Shown: in pieces, positions 1 through 6,997 of the stretch
Position numbering within the stretch: the first letter of the stretch is position 1
Layout of the letters: each line of letters opens with the position of its first letter
DNA from: an uncultured Thiocystis sp.
GTDB taxonomy: Bacteria > Pseudomonadota > Gammaproteobacteria > Chromatiales > Chromatiaceae
NCBI RefSeq assembly: GCF_903866365.1
Contig: NZ_CAIPNF010000202.1
Location: forward strand, 1 to 36,409
Length of the DNA: 36,409 nucleotides
Direction of reading: 5' to 3'
Program-made: the position numbers and the translations under genes
Notes under the pieces: generated by a model
What the model saw: the letters and a program-made list of their open reading frames with translations, nothing else
Database searches by the model: none
What the model was told of the DNA's origin: nothing

Positions 1-704
1 AGACGAACACTGGGACGCCTGCCTCGACGTGCTCAAGGAACGTCCGCGCCGCCGTCGCTTGCAAACCGTTCCGGCCAGGGTCATGCAGATGATGAACTCA
101 CAAGTGCGTCAACGGTGCGGTTAAGTTGGCGCTTATGGGGCCCGAGCCACCCTTGTTGGTCTACATCGACGAAGCTCACATCCACCAAGAGGCCGATCTT
201 GGCGATGGCTGGGCACCGATCGGGGAGCGCCTGTGGGTGGGCTCCCACACCCCGGGATTGTCCGCCAAAGTCAGCTTTTATGGCCTGTATTTTTACAACG
301 CCGGACAGGTGGCGATCTGGGATTTCCCCTGCGGGAACACCGAGCATACGCTGATGGTCTTGCAACGCCTGCGCGCACTTGAACCGGATCGGGAGATCAT
401 CCTGTTCTGGGATGGCGCGCCTTATCACCGCGCGGGCGCCGTGACGACCCTCGCTTCGGAACTGGCGATCACACTGCTGCCATTGCCAAGCTACAGCCCC
501 GATTTCATGCCGGTCGAAGCCCTCTGGCGGTGGTTGCGTGAGGATGTGACCGACCACCACTGTCACGCGAGTGCCGAGGAGTTGACCGCGCGCGTGAGCG
601 ACTTCGCAAACACCATCAACCGCGATCCGTTTACGGTCGCCGACCGTCTGTGGACGAGAACGACACTCGATCCAGAGGAAGAAAAATTACGTATCCCGTG
701 CTAG
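1..704 (+). mobile_element. IS630-family insertion sequence, right part
   Basis: The window opens inside an IS630-type element, and only its transposase 3' portion is visible. The left end lies outside. The right terminal repeat cannot be fixed because no partner end is present, but it should lie just after the transposase stop at 702-704. A minus-strand gene at 701-931 runs into this end and stops there, which fits an insertion into older DNA. Confidence 0.75.
2..704 (+). pseudogene. IS630-family transposase, partial and frameshifted
   Basis: DDE transposase of the IS630/Tc1-mariner group, which cuts and joins DNA at TA targets. Positions 2-124 read in one frame as the end of the N-terminal helix-turn-helix region (ends in MNSQVRQRCG, then TAA). 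From about 105 to 704 the DDE domain continues in another frame. In the ORF beginning with TTG at 126, the catalytic triad is D15 (YIDEAHIH), D96 (FWDGAPYH) and E131 (PVEALWRWL), so the catalytic core is intact. The two parts join through a one-base frame change near position 105-110. This may be decay, a sequencing error, or programmed frameshifting, which is known in some IS families. No slippery heptamer is obvious, so I favour a broken gene. Confidence 0.75.
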
Positions 705-931
705 GCGCGGTTTAAGGTACCCGCGTCATCGAGGGACGAATAATATCTATCGTTCCCTTCATCAGTAACCAGAAAGGCCCCCTTGTTAGCCTTTATTTCA
801 AAGAAATCTCCCATTTTCGTTGCGCAATCCCATCTTCCGACATAATCTTCATCTCCCGATGCCGCAATGCAAGTGCTAGAGAGACCATGCAGTGCCATTG
901 CAATAACTAATAATCTAATAATTTTTTTTAT
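701..931 (-). pseudogene. small secreted protein, start codon lost and 3' end cut by IS
   Basis: Unrecognised small exported protein. Reading from 931, the frame gives an ideal signal peptide (KKIIRLLVIAMALHGLSSTCIAA) followed by about 50 mature residues containing WDCATKMGDFFEIK and DRYYSSLDDAG. The natural start position holds ATA instead of ATG, with an AAAGG ribosome-site-like sequence just upstream. The only in-frame ATG (896-898) would remove the charged n-region. The last residues (NRA) and the stop at 701-703 lie in or at the edge of the IS630 element, so the true C-terminus has probably been lost. The DNA is more AT-rich than its neighbours. Function unknown. It may be dead, or start at ATA/ATT or at 898. 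Confidence 0.4.
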
Positions 932-1122
932 TGCCTTTAACCTGGGTTTCTGGTTTCAAATTTTAATAGCCAATCGCCCTCCTGCGGAATCTAGTTGCTC
1001 CAAGGGTAGGCGGATCGTCGCTCGATCCTAAGCAACTCCGCAGCGGCACAATTAACGCCGATGACGCACACTATAAATTGCGTCATCGAAGTGGCCGGAA
1101 GATGATTAAGATCATCGATTTT
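932..1122. other. intergenic stretch without a supported gene
   Basis: This AT-richer stretch lies between the disrupted secreted-protein gene and the end of the lipoprotein gene. A short GATGAT...ATCATC dyad at about 1100-1115 is too weak to call a terminator for either side. Nothing else is supported. Confidence 0.3.
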
Positions 1123-1686
1123 TCACTTCGGCATATCCTGCAATCCAGCCGATGCAGGGCGGGCCTTCGTGGATCCACCCGTATCATTCAAAACCATGTA
1201 GGTTTGCAGAAGCGCCCCATACTCTTTTTCCAATTGCGCTTTTTCCTTGGTCAGCGCGGCTGTATCCGCTCCTCCGGTCCGGTGCTTCAGAGCGCTGGTT
1301 CGTTTATCTAAACTCCCCACGCGCTGCTGCAAGTTCGCCGACTCCGCACTTCCCGAACGCTTCCTTAAGTTTGCCACCTGAGCCGATAGCGACTGAACAT
1401 CGCCATCCAATTTCGCAACCTGGCGCTTCAGATTTCGCACCTCGCTCTGCTTTGCATTCTTGGTTATCTCCAGGCCCTGGTTGTCCTGTTTCAGGGATTG
1501 ATTGGCTACCCGAATGCTCGCAAGCGCGTCTTCCCGCTCCTGCTTACGGGCGTCGTAATCACCGCGCACGACGCCGGCCAATCCGCCAAAAAAACCGCCG
1601 GAACGGGGATCATTAGCAAGATCGGGTCCCGTGGCACACCCGGAAAACAAGACCGCTACCAAAGAAGTCGAAACATACTTATTCAT
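1123..1686 (-). CDS. coiled-coil lipoprotein, last gene of the Tag-like operon
   Basis: Predicted lipoprotein of 187 residues. The signal peptide ends in a lipobox with the acylated cysteine at residue 17 (VLFSGC). After a glycine-rich patch (GGFFGGLAG, about 31-39) comes a long coiled coil, about residues 48-160, rich in K, E, Q and regularly spaced L/V. No enzymatic motif is present. It follows the LysM lipoprotein gene by 29 bp on the same strand and is the sixth and last gene of the run starting at 9244. A structural or adaptor role at the outer membrane or in the periplasm is inferred from location and shape only. The start ATG directly precedes a good n-region (MNKYVSTS). Confidence 0.75.
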   Translation of the reverse strand: MNKYVSTSLVAVLFSGCATGPDLANDPRSGGFFGGLAGVVRGDYDARKQEREDALASIRVANQSLKQDNQGLEITKNAKQSEVRNLKRQVAKLDGDVQSLSAQVANLRKRSGSAESANLQQRVGSLDKRTSALKHRTGGADTAALTKEKAQLEKEYGALLQTYMVLNDTGGSTKARPASAGLQDMPK

Positions 1687-1715
1687 GATTGAACGCGGGG
1701 CATGAGTAAATGGGT

Positions 1716-2603
1716 TCAGGTGCTCAAGCGATCATTGTTGATGCTAGCGAGCTTGCGAGTCTCTTTATCGAGCCTGTCGATGTTGGTTCGCAACAGCGCA
1801 ACCTCGCTTTTCAGTTTCCCGGCGTTCAGGCTGCTTGATCCTGGCTTGGTAAAGTCTCTGTAATTATCCTCCTGGCGACTGAGTTCCTTGCGTGAGTCAG
1901 TCAATAGCTTCTCATTGGAGACCAAAAGAGTATTGACTCTCTGTTTCTGACTTGCTAATTCACTGGCTTGTACCTGACCACTCCTATATCTTCGCTGTAA
2001 TCGTCTCAATTCGGCATTCAATGATTTGATCTCAGCCGCCAGGGAAACATTGTGGCCTTTCAGCTCACGATTGTATTGCTTGGCATGGGCGATCTCTTGA
2101 TTCAGTCGCTCTTCGATATCGACATAATCCTGCTTGGTCGCGGCGAGCAGGCTACCGGCAATGGCGCCTCCCAGTGCGCCAATGGCGCCCCCAAGTGCCG
2201 CACATTGTCCTCGTTTGTCCTTGCACGCCACGGCACCCAACCCTGCGCCGACCACCCCGCCAGTCACGGCACCTTCCGTCACCGTGCGCGCGGTATCGGT
2301 CTTTGCCGAACTTGCGGTCTTGGCGCGTGCCGAACCGGCTATTGGCGTAGATGTGGCATCCTGATTCAGCAGGCTGGCGGGAATGATGATGGCCTGTCCC
2401 ACCTCGATCTTCTTGGGATTGCGGATACCATTGTGCGCGGCAATCGCCCGGTAATGATCGGGGCTTCCGGTATAGAGGGCTGATATCTTGCTGAGACTCT
2501 CGCCCGGCTCGACGACATGGGTAATATCGGTGCGAGTGGGATTGGAGATGCACGCCGCCGTCGTGGCTGCCATGATCAGGACCAGGGCGAGACGTCGCAT
2601 CAT
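1716..2603 (-). CDS. LysM and glycine-zipper lipoprotein (TagQ-position)
   Basis: Peptidoglycan-binding lipoprotein of about 295 residues. I place the start at the ATG ending at 2603, because the longer frame overlaps the upstream gene and only this start gives a proper signal peptide (MMRRLALVLIMAATTAAC, lipid cysteine 18). A LysM domain follows (HVVEPGESLSKISALYTG ... IEVGQAIIIPASL, about 30-75). Next is a glycine-zipper segment (VTGGVVGAGLGAVA ... GGAIGALGGAIAG, about 110-160) and then a coiled coil to the C-terminus. LysM binds the glycan strand, and glycine zippers insert into or line membranes. It sits 19 bp after the FGE-like gene. In Pseudomonas aeruginosa the equivalent position next to TagR is held by the outer-membrane lipoprotein TagQ. 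Equivalence here is inferred from context, not from sequence identity. Confidence 0.8.
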   Translation of the reverse strand: MMRRLALVLIMAATTAACISNPTRTDITHVVEPGESLSKISALYTGSPDHYRAIAAHNGIRNPKKIEVGQAIIIPASLLNQDATSTPIAGSARAKTASSAKTDTARTVTEGAVTGGVVGAGLGAVACKDKRGQCAALGGAIGALGGAIAGSLLAATKQDYVDIEERLNQEIAHAKQYNRELKGHNVSLAAEIKSLNAELRRLQRRYRSGQVQASELASQKQRVNTLLVSNEKLLTDSRKELSRQEDNYRDFTKPGSSSLNAGKLKSEVALLRTNIDRLDKETRKLASINNDRLST

Positions 2604-2622
2604 CCCGAGAGATGGACAGGCT

Positions 2623-4278
2623 TTACTCGGACGCCAGACTGAACGCTTTTGCGAAATCATTGCCCCATTCCTCCCGTAAAATTCGCCGCGTGACACGGTA
2701 TTGACCGACATGACTGGTCACCAGGACGAGCGCGGTCCGCTCCCGCTCGGAGAGATCTTTCTTTTCGAGAATCTTGATGGCCTGATCCACATAGGAACTT
2801 CCATATTCACCCAACTCCGCAACGCGCTTGGCATAGACATCCAATTGCTCTGTGGCATTCTGTCGCTTTTCCACAACCTTGTCTTCGATGAGCTTCAATT
2901 GATCTTTGAAGCGATCGCCGAGTTGCTTGGTCATTTTTCCCAAATCCTTGGCCCGTGCTTCCATATGGGCCGCGCTGAATAAGAAGGCGCCGGCATTCGC
3001 GGCATTGCGCAGGACATCCTGAGCCAGGCTGCGCGCCCCTTCGTGCTGCGCCTGATCCATCTTCTGCTCGGCCGTCTCGATATAACTCTTGATCCGGTTC
3101 AGTTCGCTGGAGAGTTCCTTGTTCTTGCTCATCAGCTCATCGATTCCGGCATGGGCCATGCCCACCGCCGTGGCACCCTGGGAGACGGGGTGCTCCAAAG
3201 TCATGCCTACCGGTGTCGTGCTGCGAATCGATTCCTTGTACGCATCGTAACTACCCTGCAAGGTCTTCCAGTATTCCGGCGAGACGACGACATCCGAGCC
3301 GATGGCCAGACGCATCCCAGTGGTCAAAGACTTCTGCTCTTCCATGCGTTGACGATCCGGGTTCCACCGGAAGATGCCTACCTCGGCACGGGTCGAAGAA
3401 CGTAGCTCCTTGGCCGGAGTGAGGACGCTTCCCCCCCGCGCGACCATCCCTCCCGGTTTGCCTTGCCAGATTTCCGGCAGGAATCGCTGGCTGGACAGCT
3501 CCTGGACGTTGCCCAGCATGTCGTGCAATCCCAGCGCATTCGGCTCACGCAACCCGATCGGCCGAACCTTGGATTTGGCGTTGTCGCGATGCCACGCATA
3601 GTTGTTGAGTGCGGCGGCGGAGACGGGGGCCGTCTCTCCAAAGGTTTTTGCCTTGATTGCAACCTCGCCATCGCGCGCCGCGTACTCCCATTCAATCTCG
3701 GTGGGCAAGCGGAGATAGCCGGGCACGGTGTCGAGTCTGGGCAGTCGCTGGAGACGTTCCGGGTGCTCGGGATCGAATAGCCATTTGTTGTAGGCTTGGA
3801 CAAATGCCTCAATGGCCGCTACGCCCAATCCCGATAACGGCTCGGCGAGCGCGGCTTCCAATTGCGCACCCGTCAACTTCGAAAGCGTTTTGTCTTTCGG
3901 ATTCGCGCTTTCGGCGAGGAACGTCTCCATCCCCATCAAGGCGATGTATTGGCGCTTGGATACCTCGTATTTTCCAATGAAATACAGCCAGCCATCCTGA
4001 TCCGAGTCTGGAAATGAACCGCTGATCTGAACGCGTTGCAGGCCCTCGAACATCCCGCCGTCCGGATCGCCCAGTTGGATGATCCGTTCCTCGCCACCCC
4101 AGAAAGACTTACCCGGTACGCGCACGGGCCGGAAGACCATCGATACATCGTCGGGCAGCGGCAGCGCCAGGTCACCCTCGGCTGGGCGCGGATTGTCGGG
4201 TGTCCCCTGCTCCGCAACGGACAACCGTGTGACAACCACCAAGGCAAGGGTCAACAGCATCAGTCTTCTTCGCAACAT
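2623..4278 (-). CDS. periplasmic FGE/SUMF1-like protein, TagR-like, cysteine-free
   Basis: Exported protein of 551 residues with a formylglycine-generating-enzyme (SUMF1, FGE-sulfatase) fold. Signal peptide about 1-22. Family motifs are LPTEIEWEYAARDG (191-204), NALGLHDMLGNVQEL (247-261), ARGGSV (280-285) and TGMRLA (320-325). I find no cysteine in the protein, so the paired active-site cysteines of true FGE are absent and it cannot be a normal sulfatase activator. A C-terminal extension of about 200 residues is mostly coiled coil. TagR of the T6SS threonine-phosphorylation pathway is likewise a periplasmic FGE-fold protein acting in signalling. Start ATG at 4278 has GAGGAG upstream and lies 6 bp after the permease gene. 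A sensor or adaptor role is inferred from this match. Confidence 0.85.
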   Translation of the reverse strand: MLRRRLMLLTLALVVVTRLSVAEQGTPDNPRPAEGDLALPLPDDVSMVFRPVRVPGKSFWGGEERIIQLGDPDGGMFEGLQRVQISGSFPDSDQDGWLYFIGKYEVSKRQYIALMGMETFLAESANPKDKTLSKLTGAQLEAALAEPLSGLGVAAIEAFVQAYNKWLFDPEHPERLQRLPRLDTVPGYLRLPTEIEWEYAARDGEVAIKAKTFGETAPVSAAALNNYAWHRDNAKSKVRPIGLREPNALGLHDMLGNVQELSSQRFLPEIWQGKPGGMVARGGSVLTPAKELRSSTRAEVGIFRWNPDRQRMEEQKSLTTGMRLAIGSDVVVSPEYWKTLQGSYDAYKESIRSTTPVGMTLEHPVSQGATAVGMAHAGIDELMSKNKELSSELNRIKSYIETAEQKMDQAQHEGARSLAQDVLRNAANAGAFLFSAAHMEARAKDLGKMTKQLGDRFKDQLKLIEDKVVEKRQNATEQLDVYAKRVAELGEYGSSYVDQAIKILEKKDLSERERTALVLVTSHVGQYRVTRRILREEWGNDFAKAFSLASE

Positions 4279-4284
4279 GTCGCA

Positions 4285-6162
4285 TCACTCCTCGCGCAGC
4301 GCCTCGGCTGGGTCGATGCGCGTCGTTTTCCAAGCGGCAAATAGGGAACTCACCAAGGCCACGCCAACCGTCGCCAGGAATGCAATCGCCAGATAGGAAT
4401 AGGGCAGGGCACAGATCCGTTGTTCCGTGCGGCACGCCTGGCTTGCGACCGCGAGATCCGCCGAGAAGACCTGATTGATCGCGCCAGCGAGGGTGAAATA
4501 GCCGATGATCGCCAACAGCAAGCTCAGAGCCGCCATGGCGACACCCTGATAGATGGGAAAGCGAAAAACATCCAGCCGCGCCAGGCCCAGTAGTCGCATC
4601 ACGCCCAGATCCCGGCGCTTACGTTGCACGGCGGCATAAAGGCTCGCAATCAGCGCGGCGAATCCGCCAGCGATTCCCACCATCGCAACCATCCAAAAGA
4701 CACTGGTGAGACCCCGATCCAGGATGCGGATACGTTCGATCGCCTGTCCCTGAGTGATGACATCGACCCCTTCGCGCCGCAGATCGAACTCCAGCCCAGC
4801 GACCTCCTCGATGGTCTTGGCATACAAGCGAAAGCCCTGGAATCCGGTACGCGCGAGTACAAAGCGCCCGTCCGCCGGGTCATAGGAAATGGGACGGTCC
4901 GCACCGGTCCGCAACACACCCAGCAATTCAGCCGGCACCAGGGTGACGTCCGACTGACTTTGACCAACGACGGCGAGCGGAAACCTGAGTTTTCCATTCG
5001 CGCCATTGGAGATGGCCTCGATCATTGCCGGCGCGGCCACTGCCGGTGCTGGAGCCAACAGCACCTGCCGCAAGCGTTCCGAATGGTCGAGCGCATCCTG
5101 TAATCCACCCCAGGGAGGGGCTGGAATACCGAGCTGCCGTGCCTCGTCAGCCGACACCGATAACCCAAACACCAGCCCGGGATTGGACGGTGCCAGCTCC
5201 AGGCTCGGATGGGTCGCATAGGGGAGCAGAATCGCCCCCGTGCCGCGCAGTTTCTGCTTCACGGCACGATAACTGGCCATCTGGATCGAACCGCTCTGGA
5301 GACTCAAGTCATAGGCAGAGACACCAGCGGGCAGGGTCAGGCCGGTGCGCGCTCGAAACGTCTCGCCACTGATGACCTCGCTGCCGGTCAGTCCGGTCTC
5401 GATGGCGAGTCCCGCCCGTTTCACTGGCGTCAAGGACGCGGGAACCACGACGAGGATACCGTCGTAACTCGCATACGGAATCGGCGTGCCTCCAGTCCAG
5501 CCCAACTCCGGGACCGCCAGTCCTTCCTTGTAGTTCTCGACATCCAGCACGAAACCAAGTGGCGCGTAGAGACGCGCAAGCATACTGGCCCGTTGCGCGA
5601 GGATGGAGACGACGCGAACCCTGGTCAGCCCTTCTTCGGGTTGGCCGCCCCGGTTGCGGGTCGCCCGGAGCGCTAGGCCGTCCCCCGCTTTGACGCCCAA
5701 CACCTCGGCTGCGGCCTGAGTCAGAACCACCTCGCCAGCGCCAGGGAGACGGCCACCATTCTCAAGGATCAGCGGGTCATTCGCTCCAGTCGGAATCAGA
5801 TCGAGATACTGGACACTTGCTGCCTCTAGCCGAGACGCGCCGATAATGGACGAGGCGGGTAGGATCGTCGGGGTTAGAAACCCCACATCTGTGCGCGCAC
5901 CCCAGCGGTTGAACCAGGCTGGATCGTAACCGCGGGTCTCGGCCGGACGGATCTCCCGGTAGACGGGATCCTGAACCAAACTGCATCGCAGGGTCTCCAC
6001 CGTGCCGTGCTTCAGCCCCATCAGAATCAACAGCGGCGAGATCACGGCGGCGATGGCCAGCACCAGACACAGGGTCAGGATCCATTCATGACGCAGGTCG
6101 GCCAAGGCCAGGCGAACCACCGTTGCCGGAGCGGGCGAGCCGATACGATCACCACCCTTCAC
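4285..6162 (-). CDS. FtsX/MacB-type ABC transporter permease, TagS-like
   Basis: Inner-membrane permease of about 625 residues. It has the MacB/LolC/FtsX layout: one N-terminal membrane helix (TLCLVLAIAAVISPLLILMG), a large periplasmic domain of about 430 residues, then three C-terminal helices (FWMVAMVGIAGGFAALIASLYAAV, VAMAALSLLLAIIGYFTLAGAI, YLAIAFLATVGVALVSSLFAAW) and the typical end RIDPAEALREE. Such proteins are usually mechanotransmitters or lipoprotein movers rather than classical importers. I choose the GTG at 6162. It has GGAGGA nine bases upstream and overlaps the ATPase stop as GTGA, a sign of translational coupling; a longer TTG start at 6183 is less likely. With the ATPase, FGE-like and lipoprotein genes it matches the TagT-TagS-TagR-TagQ set. 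Confidence 0.85.
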   Translation of the reverse strand: MKGGDRIGSPAPATVVRLALADLRHEWILTLCLVLAIAAVISPLLILMGLKHGTVETLRCSLVQDPVYREIRPAETRGYDPAWFNRWGARTDVGFLTPTILPASSIIGASRLEAASVQYLDLIPTGANDPLILENGGRLPGAGEVVLTQAAAEVLGVKAGDGLALRATRNRGGQPEEGLTRVRVVSILAQRASMLARLYAPLGFVLDVENYKEGLAVPELGWTGGTPIPYASYDGILVVVPASLTPVKRAGLAIETGLTGSEVISGETFRARTGLTLPAGVSAYDLSLQSGSIQMASYRAVKQKLRGTGAILLPYATHPSLELAPSNPGLVFGLSVSADEARQLGIPAPPWGGLQDALDHSERLRQVLLAPAPAVAAPAMIEAISNGANGKLRFPLAVVGQSQSDVTLVPAELLGVLRTGADRPISYDPADGRFVLARTGFQGFRLYAKTIEEVAGLEFDLRREGVDVITQGQAIERIRILDRGLTSVFWMVAMVGIAGGFAALIASLYAAVQRKRRDLGVMRLLGLARLDVFRFPIYQGVAMAALSLLLAIIGYFTLAGAINQVFSADLAVASQACRTEQRICALPYSYLAIAFLATVGVALVSSLFAAWKTTRIDPAEALREE

Positions 6163-6965
6163 GACCGGATTTCCTCCAAGCAAGTCGACTGCGTCAGGGT
6201 GTCGGAAACCTGCTCCACCCTGAAGCCGAAAATCCGATCCGCTACGTCTGCGACAAGCGGCTGATCATGGGTCACCATCACGATGGTGCTGCCTTCCTCG
6301 CGCGCGAGCATGCTGAAATCGGCGACGATCCGGCGCGCCCGGGTTCGGTCCACCGCTGCGGTCGGTTCATCCGCCAGCACCAGCGCCGGCGCGTGAATCA
6401 GCGCGCGCAGGATGGCAATCCGCTGGCGCTGACCGCCCGACAGAAACTGAGGTTTTTTCTCCAACAGTCGTTCCACGCCCATGCGGCGCGCCCAAGCCTC
6501 CACCTTGTCCGGCGCCGCAGGCAGGCCCTTGATGCGCAACGGCAGATTCAGGTTCTCGCGGACCGAGAGAAACGGCAGCAGACCGCCGGTTTGCAGCACA
6601 TAGCCCAGGTGATGGCGACGCAGTCGGGCCAGATCATTTTCCCTCCCCTTCGCCCACAGGGCGGCAACATCCGAGAGTCCGCCATCCCGCCCTTGACCCG
6701 GCTTGTGGAAGTGAAAGCGGCCACATTCCGTCGGACGCAACACCAGGGCCAACAGGTCGAGGAGCGTGCTCTTGCCGCATCCGCTCTCACCGATGATGGC
6801 CACCAGTTCCCCGCTGCCAACCCGAAAGGTCGGCACCCGCAGCTCGAAACCGACGCCGCCCTGGCGGCGCATCTTGACTAGATCGCGCACATCGAGTACA
6901 GACGCCGACCATTGGGCCTCCGACCCAATGACCGGGTGACGCGGCAAGATCGCCGTGTCGCTCAT
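6159..6965 (-). CDS. ABC transporter ATPase, TagT/LolD/MacB-like
   Basis: Cytoplasmic ATPase of 268 residues from the ATG at 6965. Walker A is GESGCGKST (about 59-67), the Q-loop region is GYVLQTGGLLPFLS, the signature is LSGGQRQR, Walker B is ALVLADEPT and the H-loop is VTHDQ. All catalytic motifs are intact. Its position next to an FtsX-fold permease puts it in the LolD/MacB/FtsE group. It couples ATP hydrolysis to movement of the permease's periplasmic domain. A TTG at 6992 would give nine more residues, but it directly abuts the AAAGGAG sequence, so spacing is too short. The true start is therefore uncertain by these nine residues. It follows the VWA gene and overlaps the permease gene by 4 bp. 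Confidence 0.9.
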   Translation of the reverse strand: MSDTAILPRHPVIGSEAQWSASVLDVRDLVKMRRQGGVGFELRVPTFRVGSGELVAIIGESGCGKSTLLDLLALVLRPTECGRFHFHKPGQGRDGGLSDVAALWAKGRENDLARLRRHHLGYVLQTGGLLPFLSVRENLNLPLRIKGLPAAPDKVEAWARRMGVERLLEKKPQFLSGGQRQRIAILRALIHAPALVLADEPTAAVDRTRARRIVADFSMLAREEGSTIVMVTHDQPLVADVADRIFGFRVEQVSDTLTQSTCLEEIRS

Positions 6966-6997
6966 GGCGGGCTGACCGACATCGGAGTTCAACTCCT

